A stretch of 64,000 nucleotides of DNA from Geothrix sp. (GTDB taxonomy: Bacteria; Acidobacteriota; Holophagae; Holophagales; Holophagaceae). A program made the position numbers and the translations under genes. The notes beneath the pieces were generated by a model. It was given only the letters and a program-made list of their open reading frames with translations. It ran no database searches and was not told the origin of the DNA. Shown piece by piece: positions 8,839-16,538 of this stretch. The stretch is from the NCBI GenBank assembly GCA_030681515.1, contig JAUXSE010000016.1, forward strand, positions 1 to 64,000, given 5' to 3'. Each line of letters opens with the position of its first letter. Within the stretch, counting starts at the first letter, position 1.

Positions 8839-9077
8839 GATGCGCTCCGGACATGCACGAATCGCTCCCGGGCCATGGCCGAGCCATAGGCAAGGCAGGC
8901 GCGGATATCCGCATCCTCTAGCCCCGGATAATCCGCCAGAATCTGGTCGGAAGTCCAGCCATCTGCCAGCAGATCCAGGATGAAGGACACCCAGATGCGC
9001 CGTCCACGGATGCACGGCTTCCCAAAACAGACGGCAGGATCCGTCGTGATGCGAGCCAACAGGTCATTGGTGGTCAT
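8835..9077 (-). CDS. DUF433 antitoxin-like protein
   Basis: An 80-residue protein starting MTTNDLLARITTDPAVCFGK, followed by PCIRGRRIWVSFILDLLADGWT and ILADYPGLEDADIRACLAYG. These are the classic DUF433 helix-turn-helix segments of VapB-like antitoxins paired with DUF5615 toxins. The ATG at 9077 has GGGAGGA just upstream, which fixes the start. It overlaps the truncated toxin frame. The pair lies between the two fumarase subunit genes, in the same direction, so it is probably co-transcribed with them. Confidence 0.85.
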   Translation of the reverse strand: MTTNDLLARITTDPAVCFGKPCIRGRRIWVSFILDLLADGWTSDQILADYPGLEDADIRACLAYGSAMARERFVHVRSAS

Positions 9078-9115
9078 GGCATCCTCCCGGTTGAGAGAAC
9101 TGAATAGAAAATGGA

Positions 9116-10096
9116 TCAATCGAAGGACACTTCGCCGGTGGAGCCGATCTTCATCACCAGCCGGCGGCTGCTCCAGCACATGTAGCTGATGCTCACGTAG
9201 AAGCTGGCGGGGTGGCGGAACATCTCCTCGGCGTGGACGCCCAGCACCGTGGTGTTGCCGCCGTAGCCCATGGGGCCGATGCCCAGGGTGTTGAGATCGT
9301 TCGTGACCTCCTTCTCGAAGGCATCCATGGCGGGATTGGCGTTCTTCGTGCCCAGCTTGCGGAGGATCACTTCCTTGCTCTTTTCATAGCTGGTGACGCG
9401 ATCGCCACCGATGGCCACGCCGAGGATGCCCGGGCTGCAACCCTGGCCCTGGGCCTTCACCACGGCATCAATGATGCACTTCCGCACGCCCTTGATATCC
9501 CGGCCCGCGCCGATGGCGACATCCGGCAGGCGGTACTGGGCACCGACATTTTCGCAGCCACCGCCCTTGAGCATGACGGCGATCTCGATCCCGGGCCGTT
9601 CCCATTCCTCGAAATGCACCACGGGATGGTCCTCATGGAAGGGATCCATGTTGTTGCCCGAATTCTTGCCGCTGAGGGCCTCCACGCAGTTCGGCCTCAG
9701 GTAGACATGCTTGGTGGCCAGTTTCACGGCCTCGCGGATCTGCCGCTTGACCGCCGCCTGGCTCAGTCCGTAGGGATGGCGCACCCAGAAGATGACCGTG
9801 CCCGTGTCCTGGCAGAGCGGCGTCACGTGGCCATCGGCCAGGATGATGTTCTTCACCATGTCGTTCAGGGTGTTGAAGGCGCGGCTGCCTTCCTCCTCGG
9901 CGTCCCGGCCCTTCACCAGGGCGTCAATGACATCCTGCGGCAGCCGGCTGGTGGCGCGGCGGAGCAGTTCCAGCACGGGCTGCAGGAGATCCAGCCCCTT
10001 CAGGTTCGCGAGATCGGCCTTCCATCCATCGGGCAGCACGGACTTGGATGCCACCACCTCGTTCGAGGTCAGGGTGGGAATGATGCACTCGGACAT
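9116..10096 (-). CDS. Class I fumarate hydratase, alpha (N-terminal, Fe-S) subunit
   Basis: Large subunit of the two-subunit [4Fe-4S] fumarase. Three cysteine segments expected to bind the cluster are visible: PLCQDTGTVIFWV (about residue 98), GGGCENVGAQYRLP (about 180) and GQGCSPGILGVAIGGDR (about 217). It is 326 residues, somewhat longer than the typical alpha subunit. It is the promoter-proximal gene of the fumarase group, transcribed leftward. It could instead be named L(+)-tartrate dehydratase alpha; fumarase is more likely for a housekeeping setting. Confidence 0.92.
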   Translation of the reverse strand: MSECIIPTLTSNEVVASKSVLPDGWKADLANLKGLDLLQPVLELLRRATSRLPQDVIDALVKGRDAEEEGSRAFNTLNDMVKNIILADGHVTPLCQDTGTVIFWVRHPYGLSQAAVKRQIREAVKLATKHVYLRPNCVEALSGKNSGNNMDPFHEDHPVVHFEEWERPGIEIAVMLKGGGCENVGAQYRLPDVAIGAGRDIKGVRKCIIDAVVKAQGQGCSPGILGVAIGGDRVTSYEKSKEVILRKLGTKNANPAMDAFEKEVTNDLNTLGIGPMGYGGNTTVLGVHAEEMFRHPASFYVSISYMCWSSRRLVMKIGSTGEVSFD

Positions 10097-10226
10097 GGGC
10101 CCTCCGGGATTCAGATCCCCATGATCCGCCCGGCGAAGCTCATGCTCAAGTGATCAATGCCCGGTTCCCCTTCCAGCCTTCTGGAATCAACGCTCCGGCT
10201 ATCCTGGAGTCACCCCGGAGATCCCC

Positions 10227-10580
10227 ATGAGCCAGCACCTGTTCATCCTCAACGACCCGCCCTACGGCACCGAGCGCAGCTACAACGGTCTCCGCCTGGC
10301 CGCATCCATCGCCAAGCGGGAAGGCGAGGAGGTGCGCGTCTTCCTCATGGGCGATGCCGCGGCCTGCGCCAAGAAGGGCCAGATCACGCCCAACGGCTAC
10401 TACAACCTGGAGCGGATGCTCAAGGGCGTCACCGTGCGCCACGGACTGGTGGGCGTCTGTGGTACCTGCATGGATGCCCGGGGCATCACCGAGCCCGAAC
10501 TGGCCGAGGGCTGCCGCCGCAGCACCCTCGAAGAGCTCACCGACTGGACCCTCTGGGCAGACCAGGTGCTGGTGTTCTAA
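10227..10580 (+). CDS. DsrE/DsrF-like family protein
   Basis: A 117-residue protein of the DsrE-like sulfur-relay fold. It begins QHLFILNDPPYGTERSYNGL, followed by VRVFLMGDAAACAKKG (Cys47) and a VCGTCMDARG segment with Cys78 and Cys81 near the C-terminus. Relatives move sulfur as persulfide, and the three cysteines fit such a role, but substrate and partner are unknown. It is transcribed away from the fumarase operon and lies 28 bases before the restriction enzyme gene, with no evident functional tie. Confidence 0.8.
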   Translation: MSQHLFILNDPPYGTERSYNGLRLAASIAKREGEEVRVFLMGDAAACAKKGQITPNGYYNLERMLKGVTVRHGLVGVCGTCMDARGITEPELAEGCRRSTLEELTDWTLWADQVLVF

Positions 10581-10608
10581 GGCCAGCGCTCCCGGCTACC
10601 CTGGGACC

Positions 10609-13600
10609 ATGCCCCTCACCGTTTCTGAGTTCCTCCAGCGCTGGAAAGGCTCCGCCGGGAACGAGCGGGCCAACAAGGATTCCTTTCTCAGGGACTTCTC
10701 GGAGGCCCTGAACCTGCCCCCGCCCGAACCCAAGGATGCCGCTTCGGCCTACTGCTTCGAGAAGGATCTGAAGATTACCCACCTGGACGGCAGCACCAGC
10801 ACCGGGTCCATAGATCTCTTCAAGGCGGGCTGTTTCGTCCTGGAGGCCAAGCAGGGCAGCACCAAGGCCAAACCCGGATCCTCCCCCCTGCGGGGCACCC
10901 GGGCCTACGACCAGTACATGGAGCGGGCCTTCGGGCAGGCCGTGAACTACGCCATCCGCCTGCCCCAGCGCCCGCCCTTCGTGCTCACCTGCGATATCGG
11001 CCACGCCTTCCATGTGTGGGAAGGCTTCTCCGGCACCTACGGCGGCTATGGCGCCCGGCGGACGATCCTGCTGGACGATCTGTTCACGGCTGAAAACCAG
11101 ATCTACCTCCGGGCCCTGTGGATGGATCCCCAGAGCCTCGATCCTGGCCGCCGCCGTGCCCTGGTCACCCGCCAGGTGGCAGGCGAACTCGGTGATCTCG
11201 CCAAGGCGTTGGAAACCCGCTTCCCCGCCCAGGCCGTGGCGGCCTTCCTCATGCGCTGCGTGTTCACCTTCTTCGCCGAGGACGTGGGCCTGCTGCCGGA
11301 AAAACTCTTCGAGAAGGCCCTGGGCAACTGGAAGGCCCGGCCCGAGCTGTTCGTGAAGGGCCTGGAAAGCCTGTGGGATGCCATGAACACCGGCAACCTG
11401 TGGGGCCCCGACCAGCTGCTGCGCTTCAACGGCGGCCTCTTCGCCGAACACCTGGCCCTGGCGCTCACCGCCGATGAGATCGCCCTGCTGTACCGCGCCG
11501 CGCACTACGAATGGGACGAGGTGGATCCCAGTATCTTCGGCACCCTGTTGGAAAGCGCCCTGTCGCCCGACGAGCGCCACCGCCTGGGCGCCCACTATAC
11601 GCCCCGCGCCTACATCGAGCGCCTGATCCGCCCCGCCATCGAGGAGCCCCTCCGCGCCGACTGGGATCTGGTCCAGGCCGAGGCCCTGGCTTTGCTGGGG
11701 GCCGAGCCCGACGAGGCTGCCCGCGCCAAGGCCCGCGCCGTGCTCCATGCCTTCCGCCAGAACCTGGCGAATACCACCGTGCTGGATCCCGCCTGCGGCA
11801 GCGGCAACTTCCTCTACGTGGCCTACGACCTGCTCAAGCGCCTGGAACAGGAGGTGCTGAGCCGCCTGTCCGATCTGGGCGAAACCCGCCAGGCCCTGCA
11901 ACTCGACCAGGTCACCGTAACGCCCGCCCACTTCCTGGGCCTGGAGATCAAGCCCTGGGCCGCCGCCATCGCCGAACTGGTGCTGTGGATCGGCCACTTG
12001 CAATGGTGGCGCCGCCTGCATCCCACCGGCAGCCCGCCCGAACCCGTGCTGCAACGCTACGACAACATCCAGAACCGCGACGCCGTGCTGGTGTGGAAGG
12101 GCGCTCGGGACACGGGCCGTTCGCGCTGGGACGGCAAGACCTTCAAGACACACCCCGTCACCGGCAAGGCCGTGCCCGACGATGCGGCCCAGACCGCCAT
12201 CGTCGAACTGGTGAACCCGCGCCCGGCGGCGTGGCCCGAGGCGGACTTCATCGTGGGGAACCCGCCCTTCATCGGCAACAAACGGATGCGCGACGCGCTG
12301 GGGGATGGCTATGCCGAGGCCCTGCGGGCGGCCTATCCCGAGGTGCCCGATAGCGTGGATTTCGTCCTCTACTGGTGGCACAAGGCCGCCGAAGCCGTGC
12401 GCAGCGGCCGCACCCGCCGCTTCGGCCTCATCACCACCAACAGCCTCACCCAGACCTTCAACCGCCGCGTCATCGCCCACCACTGCTCCGTCTCTCTCAC
12501 TGTTCCTCACCGTTTCTCACTGGTGAAAAAGAAAAGGACCGGGGAGGAACGGGGAGGAACGGTGAGAAAAGAAAAGGAAATCCCCGGCCTGAAGCTCCTC
12601 TGGGCCATCCCCGATCACCCCTGGACCGACGCAGGCGCCGCCGTCCGCATCGCCATGACCGTGGGCGGCCTGGAAGGACATCCCTGGCTGGGCCACGTCA
12701 TCGAAGAACACAGCGCCGACACCCCGGAGGCCGAGGCTGAGGCCGTGAAGGTGGAAGGGCAGGGCGTAGATGTGATTCACGAGGATTTGAGTGCGGGCGC
12801 GGATGTAGCCTCGGCTTTGCCCCTGAAGGCCAACTCAGGGCTTTGCGGACAGGGAATGAAGATCGTCGGTGACGGTTTTTATGACCATCACGACCTTTCG
12901 ACCTCCATCCTTTCGCCGACGACAGGGGTGCCGGTTGTCCGAACCATCCAGAACGCCCAGGACATCATCCAGGGCAGGCCCGGACGGAAGATTATTGATT
13001 TCTTCGGGCTTACTGAGACCCAGGCCATGACTCTCCACCCGGCCGCCTATCAGCAAGCGCACGATGAAGTGCTCCCGATCCGGAGGCAGAACAGTCGCGC
13101 ATCCATCCGGGATCTGTGGTGGCGGTTCGCCTGGGAGAGGCCGGTGGTCCGAGGTGCGATCAAGGGCTTGGGGCGCTACCTGGTCACCCTCTCTGTATCC
13201 AAACACCGTTTCTTTGTTCCCATTCCCGAAGAAGCGATCTGGGACGGGGCACTCTTCGCCATTGCGAGCAGCGATGCCTTCCATATGGGTGTCCTCTCGT
13301 CCCGTGTCCATCTTGCCTGGGCGCTGGCAGCTGGGGGACGAATGGGGGTTGGAAATGACCCGACCTGGACCAACTCCCACTGCTTCGACCCCTTCCCCTT
13401 CCCCGATGCCACGGAGCCGCAGAAGGCCCGCATCCGCGACCTGGCCGAGCGTCTGGACGCCCACCGCAAGGCGGCGCAGGGGCGCGGGGTCACGATCACG
13501 CAGATGTACAACCTGCTCGTGAAACTGCGGAGCGGCGAGGCCTTCACGCCCAAGGAGCGCGACCAGCACGCCGCCGCGCAGACCGAGATCCTGCGCCAGC

Positions 13601-14202
13601 TCCACGATGAACTGGATGCGGCCGTGATCGAGGCGTACGGCTGGAGTTCCAACCAAGAAAAAGCCAACACCGATGAACACCGAGAAAAGCTGATAAACAC
13701 CGATAGCAGTCCTGAAGATCATTCTTTTATCGGTGTTCATCGGTGTTCATCGGTGGTTAAAGAATCCTTTTCTTCGGTGGCCCTAAGCGATGCCGAGATC
13801 CTGGAGCGCCTTGTGGCCCTGAACCGTGAACGCGCCGAGGAAGAAAAGCGCGGCCTCGTCCGCTGGCTGCGTCCCGAATACCAGGCCCCAGAGAAATCCC
13901 AGCCCATCGCCCAGCCCATGATCAGTGAGATCGAAAGCCCGGCTGATTTGGAATCCGTGGCTCCCCTCGAACCCCAGCCCTGGCCCAAGGATCTCAAGGA
14001 CCAGCTCGCCGCCCTGCGGACGCTGCTGCTTTCCAACGACCGCCTATGGACCCTCGAAGCCGTGGCCGCCGCCTTCAAGAGCCGGGGCCGCTACCGCGAC
14101 GGCATCCAGGCCCAACTTGACCTGCTGGCCGACTTGCGCGTCATCGAGCGCTTAGATGGCCCCCAACCCCGCTGGCACCGGCCCCAGGCCGTGGGTGCGT
14201 AG
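10609..14202 (+). CDS. MmeI-like (type IIL/IIG) bifunctional restriction-methylation enzyme
   Basis: A single-chain enzyme predicted both to methylate and to cut DNA. The start at 10609 gives the conserved N-terminus MPLTVSEFLQRWKGSAGNER. A PD-(D/E)xK nuclease site is D69 with E79-A-K81 (IDLFKAG...LEAKQG). The methyltransferase has DPACGSGNF at residue 393 and NPPF at residue 551 (N6-adenine type). A target-recognition-like region and C-terminal helices follow. The 1197 residues exceed MmeI (919). Part of the excess is two in-frame palindromic repeats (residues about 628-656 and 1018-1053; listed separately), plus a long C-terminal extension. A Phd/ParE pair follows. With no separate specificity subunit seen, it should act alone; whether the repeats permit activity is unknown. 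Confidence 0.88.
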   Translation: MPLTVSEFLQRWKGSAGNERANKDSFLRDFSEALNLPPPEPKDAASAYCFEKDLKITHLDGSTSTGSIDLFKAGCFVLEAKQGSTKAKPGSSPLRGTRAYDQYMERAFGQAVNYAIRLPQRPPFVLTCDIGHAFHVWEGFSGTYGGYGARRTILLDDLFTAENQIYLRALWMDPQSLDPGRRRALVTRQVAGELGDLAKALETRFPAQAVAAFLMRCVFTFFAEDVGLLPEKLFEKALGNWKARPELFVKGLESLWDAMNTGNLWGPDQLLRFNGGLFAEHLALALTADEIALLYRAAHYEWDEVDPSIFGTLLESALSPDERHRLGAHYTPRAYIERLIRPAIEEPLRADWDLVQAEALALLGAEPDEAARAKARAVLHAFRQNLANTTVLDPACGSGNFLYVAYDLLKRLEQEVLSRLSDLGETRQALQLDQVTVTPAHFLGLEIKPWAAAIAELVLWIGHLQWWRRLHPTGSPPEPVLQRYDNIQNRDAVLVWKGARDTGRSRWDGKTFKTHPVTGKAVPDDAAQTAIVELVNPRPAAWPEADFIVGNPPFIGNKRMRDALGDGYAEALRAAYPEVPDSVDFVLYWWHKAAEAVRSGRTRRFGLITTNSLTQTFNRRVIAHHCSVSLTVPHRFSLVKKKRTGEERGGTVRKEKEIPGLKLLWAIPDHPWTDAGAAVRIAMTVGGLEGHPWLGHVIEEHSADTPEAEAEAVKVEGQGVDVIHEDLSAGADVASALPLKANSGLCGQGMKIVGDGFYDHHDLSTSILSPTTGVPVVRTIQNAQDIIQGRPGRKIIDFFGLTETQAMTLHPAAYQQAHDEVLPIRRQNSRASIRDLWWRFAWERPVVRGAIKGLGRYLVTLSVSKHRFFVPIPEEAIWDGALFAIASSDAFHMGVLSSRVHLAWALAAGGRMGVGNDPTWTNSHCFDPFPFPDATEPQKARIRDLAERLDAHRKAAQGRGVTITQMYNLLVKLRSGEAFTPKERDQHAAAQTEILRQLHDELDAAVIEAYGWSSNQEKANTDEHREKLINTDSSPEDHSFIGVHRCSSVVKESFSSVALSDAEILERLVALNRERAEEEKRGLVRWLRPEYQAPEKSQPIAQPMISEIESPADLESVAPLEPQPWPKDLKDQLAALRTLLLSNDRLWTLEAVAAAFKSRGRYRDGIQAQLDLLADLRVIERLDGPQPRWHRPQAVGA
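12491..12574. repeat. In-frame palindromic repeat 1 in the restriction enzyme gene
   Basis: Left arm 12491-12520 and right arm 12541-12574 are inverted imperfect copies built on the words CTCACyGTTC and CTCmCCGTTyCTC (about 21 of 24 bases match over the core). The translated piece is Lys/Arg/Glu-rich and sits between the HH and the WAIPDHPW segments. Relatives of this family, as I recall them, have a much shorter link there. Confidence 0.7.
13661..13765. repeat. In-frame palindromic repeat 2 in the restriction enzyme gene
   Basis: The left arm (13661-13705) and right arm (13727-13765) carry inverted copies of the word CACCGATGAACACCGA. The reading frame continues through it, encoding ANTDEHREKLINTD and GVHRCSSVV. 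It uses a different word from repeat 1 but has the same layout of doubled short words in opposed arms. It adds about 36 residues to the C-terminal part of the enzyme. Confidence 0.72.
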
Positions 14203-14245
14203 GCGGTGGGGCCTTGCCTGTTTCCATTTTTAGCACCATAGTTGG

Positions 14246-14256
14246 CACCAAAGGTG
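14246..14256. promoter_or_regulatory. Possible operator of the Phd/ParE pair
   Basis: A perfect palindrome CACC-AAA-GGTG lies eight bases before the antitoxin ATG, next to a related TAGCACCATA word at 14231. Phd/YefM antitoxins repress their own operon by binding short palindromes near the start, so this is a reasonable candidate. There is no direct evidence for binding. Confidence 0.4.
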
Positions 14257-14263
14257 GTACCCC

Positions 14264-14527
14264 ATGCTTCCCCGTCTTGTCCCCATCACCGATATGAAGC
14301 GTCAGCCCGGCAAGATCCTGGGTGAACTCCGCCAGGACCGCGAACTCATGGTCATCACCGAGCACGGGAAGGCTGCCGGTGTCCTCATGGATGTGGCCAG
14401 TTACGAGACGTTGGCCCGCCGGGCCATGATCCTGGAAGGCCTGAGCGAGGGGGAGCGGGACCTCGCTGGAGGCCGAGTGCATGCCTGGGATGAGATCAAG
14501 GCGGATCTGGCATCATGGCGGCTCTGA
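14264..14527 (+). CDS. Phd/YefM-family antitoxin
   Basis: An 87-residue protein with the Phd/YefM N-terminal DNA-binding fold: LVPITDMKRQPGKILGELRQ, then LMVITEHGKAAGVLMDVASYETL (to about residue 50). The C-terminal tail (EGERDLAGGRVHAWDEIKAD) resembles the toxin-wrapping tail of ParD/Phd antitoxins. The next gene is a ParE-type toxin overlapping by 13 bases, as in many such operons. It would neutralise the toxin and autoregulate the pair. Confidence 0.88.
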   Translation: MLPRLVPITDMKRQPGKILGELRQDRELMVITEHGKAAGVLMDVASYETLARRAMILEGLSEGERDLAGGRVHAWDEIKADLASWRL

Positions 14528-14820
14528 AGATCCAGTTCACATCCAGAGCCCGCCGAGACCTCCGGGAAGTACTGGGATACATCGCCCAGGACAACCCGGA
14601 GGCCGCATCGTCCCTGGCAGAACGCCTGGCTGGGGCCCTGGAGCACAAGGCACAGTTCCCGCAGTCAGGCAGGGCGATCCCCGAGGCCCCAGAACATCAG
14701 GCCCAGGAGCTGGTATTCCCGCCTTGCCGGATCTTCTATGTCACCGACGCGACCACGCTTACCGTCTTGAGCCTGATGCGCTCCGAACGGCTCTTCCGGC
14801 CCGAAGCTCTGTCGGATTGA
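14515..14820 (+). CDS. RelE/ParE-family toxin
   Basis: A 101-residue toxin with the ParE outline: LKIQFTSRARRDLREVLGYIAQDNPEAA at the N-terminus, FPQSGRAIPE in the middle, and CRIFYVTDATTLTVLSLMRSERLF at the end. ParE proteins poison gyrase, while RelE relatives cut mRNA; sequence alone favours ParE. It overlaps the antitoxin by 13 bases. It lies just after the MmeI-like enzyme, so the three genes form a small defence region. Confidence 0.87.
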   Translation: MAALKIQFTSRARRDLREVLGYIAQDNPEAASSLAERLAGALEHKAQFPQSGRAIPEAPEHQAQELVFPPCRIFYVTDATTLTVLSLMRSERLFRPEALSD

Positions 14821-14886
14821 CTTGGCGGAGCCAGGGCCGTTGTATGACGGCATCCGCGACCCAAGCCCACCAAAGGTTGTCAGCCT

Positions 14887-15945
14887 TCAGCGATTCCACT
14901 CCCGGCACAGCCTCACGGTCAGGTCGGCGAGCGGGGTCGGGCTTTTGGACAGGGCGGTGCCCTTGATATCGCGCTCGCACTGGACCACCTGCCGGAACAG
15001 GTCGCGGGCCCGGGTCAGTCCCATGCGGGTGGCCGTGGGCAGGTAGGTGCGGCCCAGCAGCCAGGCCTGGTTGGGGGGCAGCTGGACGGCCTGGGCGAGC
15101 TCGCTTTCCTTCTTCACGCCGAAAGCCATGGCCTGGGCCAAGGCGGCGACGCGGCCCAGCTCCCGGGCGGCCTGGCCCACCAGCATCAGGGAGGATTTCT
15201 CGAAGTCGTCCTCCTGGCACTCCTTGAGGATCTTGAGGGCCTGGGCGAGCTGTCCTTTCTGCCAGGCCTCAGACCAGGCGAAGACGCGCTGATCGGTCAT
15301 CCGGTAGGTCATCACCTCCACCAGCGCCGGGGAGACGACGCGGCGTTCGGAGGCCAGGTCAAAGACCTCCATGGCCCGCTTGATGATCCCGACATTGCCG
15401 CCCAGGCGCTCCTTGAGCATCTCGGCCGCCTCGGGCTGGAGCTGGAGGCCGAACCGCCGCGCTTCCTCCTGGAGGAATCCACCGATCTCGGCGGGTTCCA
15501 GGGCACCCACTTTCAGGATGCGCCCGGCCTTGGCCCAGTCGGTCCAGGGCTTGGATCCGAGCGGATTGCCGGGGCCGGCGGGAATGGTGTTCCAGGCCAC
15601 GATCAGCAGCTTCACGCCCTGGGGCGGGTGCTGCAGCAGGGCGGCCACGGGCTCGGGCAGATCCTGCTTCTTGTCCTTGGCGGCGCCCCGGCGTTTGCTG
15701 AACAGGTTGTCGGCCGCCGGCAGGATCACGGCGCGGGCCTCGGCGCCCAGGGGCGCGGCCTCCTGGAGGGCGGCGATGACCTCGGGCCAGGGACACCCCT
15801 CGGAACAGACGGTGAGGGTGAAATCGGCCCACTCGGGATCCACATGTTTCCGCTTCCAGGCCTCCACGGCTTCGCGGCGCCCATCGCCATCCTCGCCATG
15901 CACCAGGGCGAAGGGCTGCTCCAGCCATGCGGTGGGCGCGGTCAT
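14887..15945 (-). CDS. holA: HolA, DNA polymerase III delta subunit
   Basis: Clamp-loader subunit that opens the beta sliding clamp. The 352-residue protein shows LEQPFALVHGEDGDGRREAVEAWK at the N-terminus and LKLLIVAWNTIPAG-type strands in the first domain. EEARRFGLQLQPEAAEMLKERLGGNVGIIKRAME is followed by the DQRVFAWSEAWQKGQLAQALKIL C-terminal collar region. The family is divergent, but lptE directly upstream (1-base overlap at 15945) supports the call, since lptE-holA is a common pair. Confidence 0.88.
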   Translation of the reverse strand: MTAPTAWLEQPFALVHGEDGDGRREAVEAWKRKHVDPEWADFTLTVCSEGCPWPEVIAALQEAAPLGAEARAVILPAADNLFSKRRGAAKDKKQDLPEPVAALLQHPPQGVKLLIVAWNTIPAGPGNPLGSKPWTDWAKAGRILKVGALEPAEIGGFLQEEARRFGLQLQPEAAEMLKERLGGNVGIIKRAMEVFDLASERRVVSPALVEVMTYRMTDQRVFAWSEAWQKGQLAQALKILKECQEDDFEKSSLMLVGQAARELGRVAALAQAMAFGVKKESELAQAVQLPPNQAWLLGRTYLPTATRMGLTRARDLFRQVVQCERDIKGTALSKSPTPLADLTVRLCREWNR

Positions 15946-16538
15946 CAGTCGCTGCCCTCCAGCAGCTGGGTGAGGAAGCTCTCCGCGAAATCGTCGGCCA
16001 GGCTTTCGATGACCTGCAGTTCGCGGCTGTCGAAGCTGGCGAAATTCTGATCCACCCGGTACTGGTTCGAGAAGGTCAGTCCCCGGCGGGAAAGCACCAC
16101 CGCGCCCGTCTGGCCATCCAGCAGCTCCACGCTGGCCACCACCACCACCTCGACGCGGGACGCGGAACCCGCACTGGCCTTCACGCGGTCATTGCCGAGG
16201 GTGAGGCCGATGGGCCGGGACCTGTACTCCTCCAGGGTGCCCTGAAGCACCCAGCGGGAAGGCTCGCCCTGGGCCACGAGCCGCCAGGGGCTGGCCGCCA
16301 CCACGCGGTTTTCGAGGGCCCGGGTGAAGCGGTCCTCCAGCCCCAAACGCGGGGTGAGGTTGCGGAACCGCGCCAGCCGGATCGTCTCCCCCGGCTTGGC
16401 CCAGGCCGCCGCCCGCTGCTGCCGGTCCAGACGGTGGTACCCGCAGCCGGAGGTGAATACCCCCAGCAGAAACAGGACAAAAACCCGGGTCACGGAAGAC
16501 ACGGAACAGGGCAGGAAGACACGGAAAAAGGCCGCCAT
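15945..16538 (-). CDS. lptE: LptE-like LPS-assembly lipoprotein
   Basis: Plug lipoprotein of the outer-membrane LPS translocon LptD/LptE. A hydrophobic stretch (FVLFLLGVFTSGC) ends in a lipobox Cys followed by GYHRL, the LptE hallmark; RLARFRNLTPRLGLEDRFT and GTLEEYRSRPIG are family segments. The start is unusual. From the ATG at 16538, which overlaps the nuclease gene stop as TGATG, residues 3-17 are encoded by the palindromic repeat arm at 16488-16531. A GTG inside the arm (16490, V-T-R-V-F) would give a normal short signal peptide. Which start is used is open. Confidence 0.85.
   Translation of the reverse strand: MAAFFRVFLPCSVSSVTRVFVLFLLGVFTSGCGYHRLDRQQRAAAWAKPGETIRLARFRNLTPRLGLEDRFTRALENRVVAASPWRLVAQGEPSRWVLQGTLEEYRSRPIGLTLGNDRVKASAGSASRVEVVVVASVELLDGQTGAVVLSRRGLTFSNQYRVDQNFASFDSRELQVIESLADDFAESFLTQLLEGSD
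16488..16531 (+). repeat. Left terminal arm of the GxxExxY repeat element
   Basis: This 44-base arm is made of GGTCACGGAAGACACGGAA, a short spacer, and GGAAGACACGGAAAAAGG. Its near-identical inverted partner is at 16939-16981. The arm lies within the first codons of lptE and ends seven bases before the stop of the GxxExxY gene. The same word set recurs at 56258-56344, 58543-58584 and 59013-59054. Confidence 0.85.
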
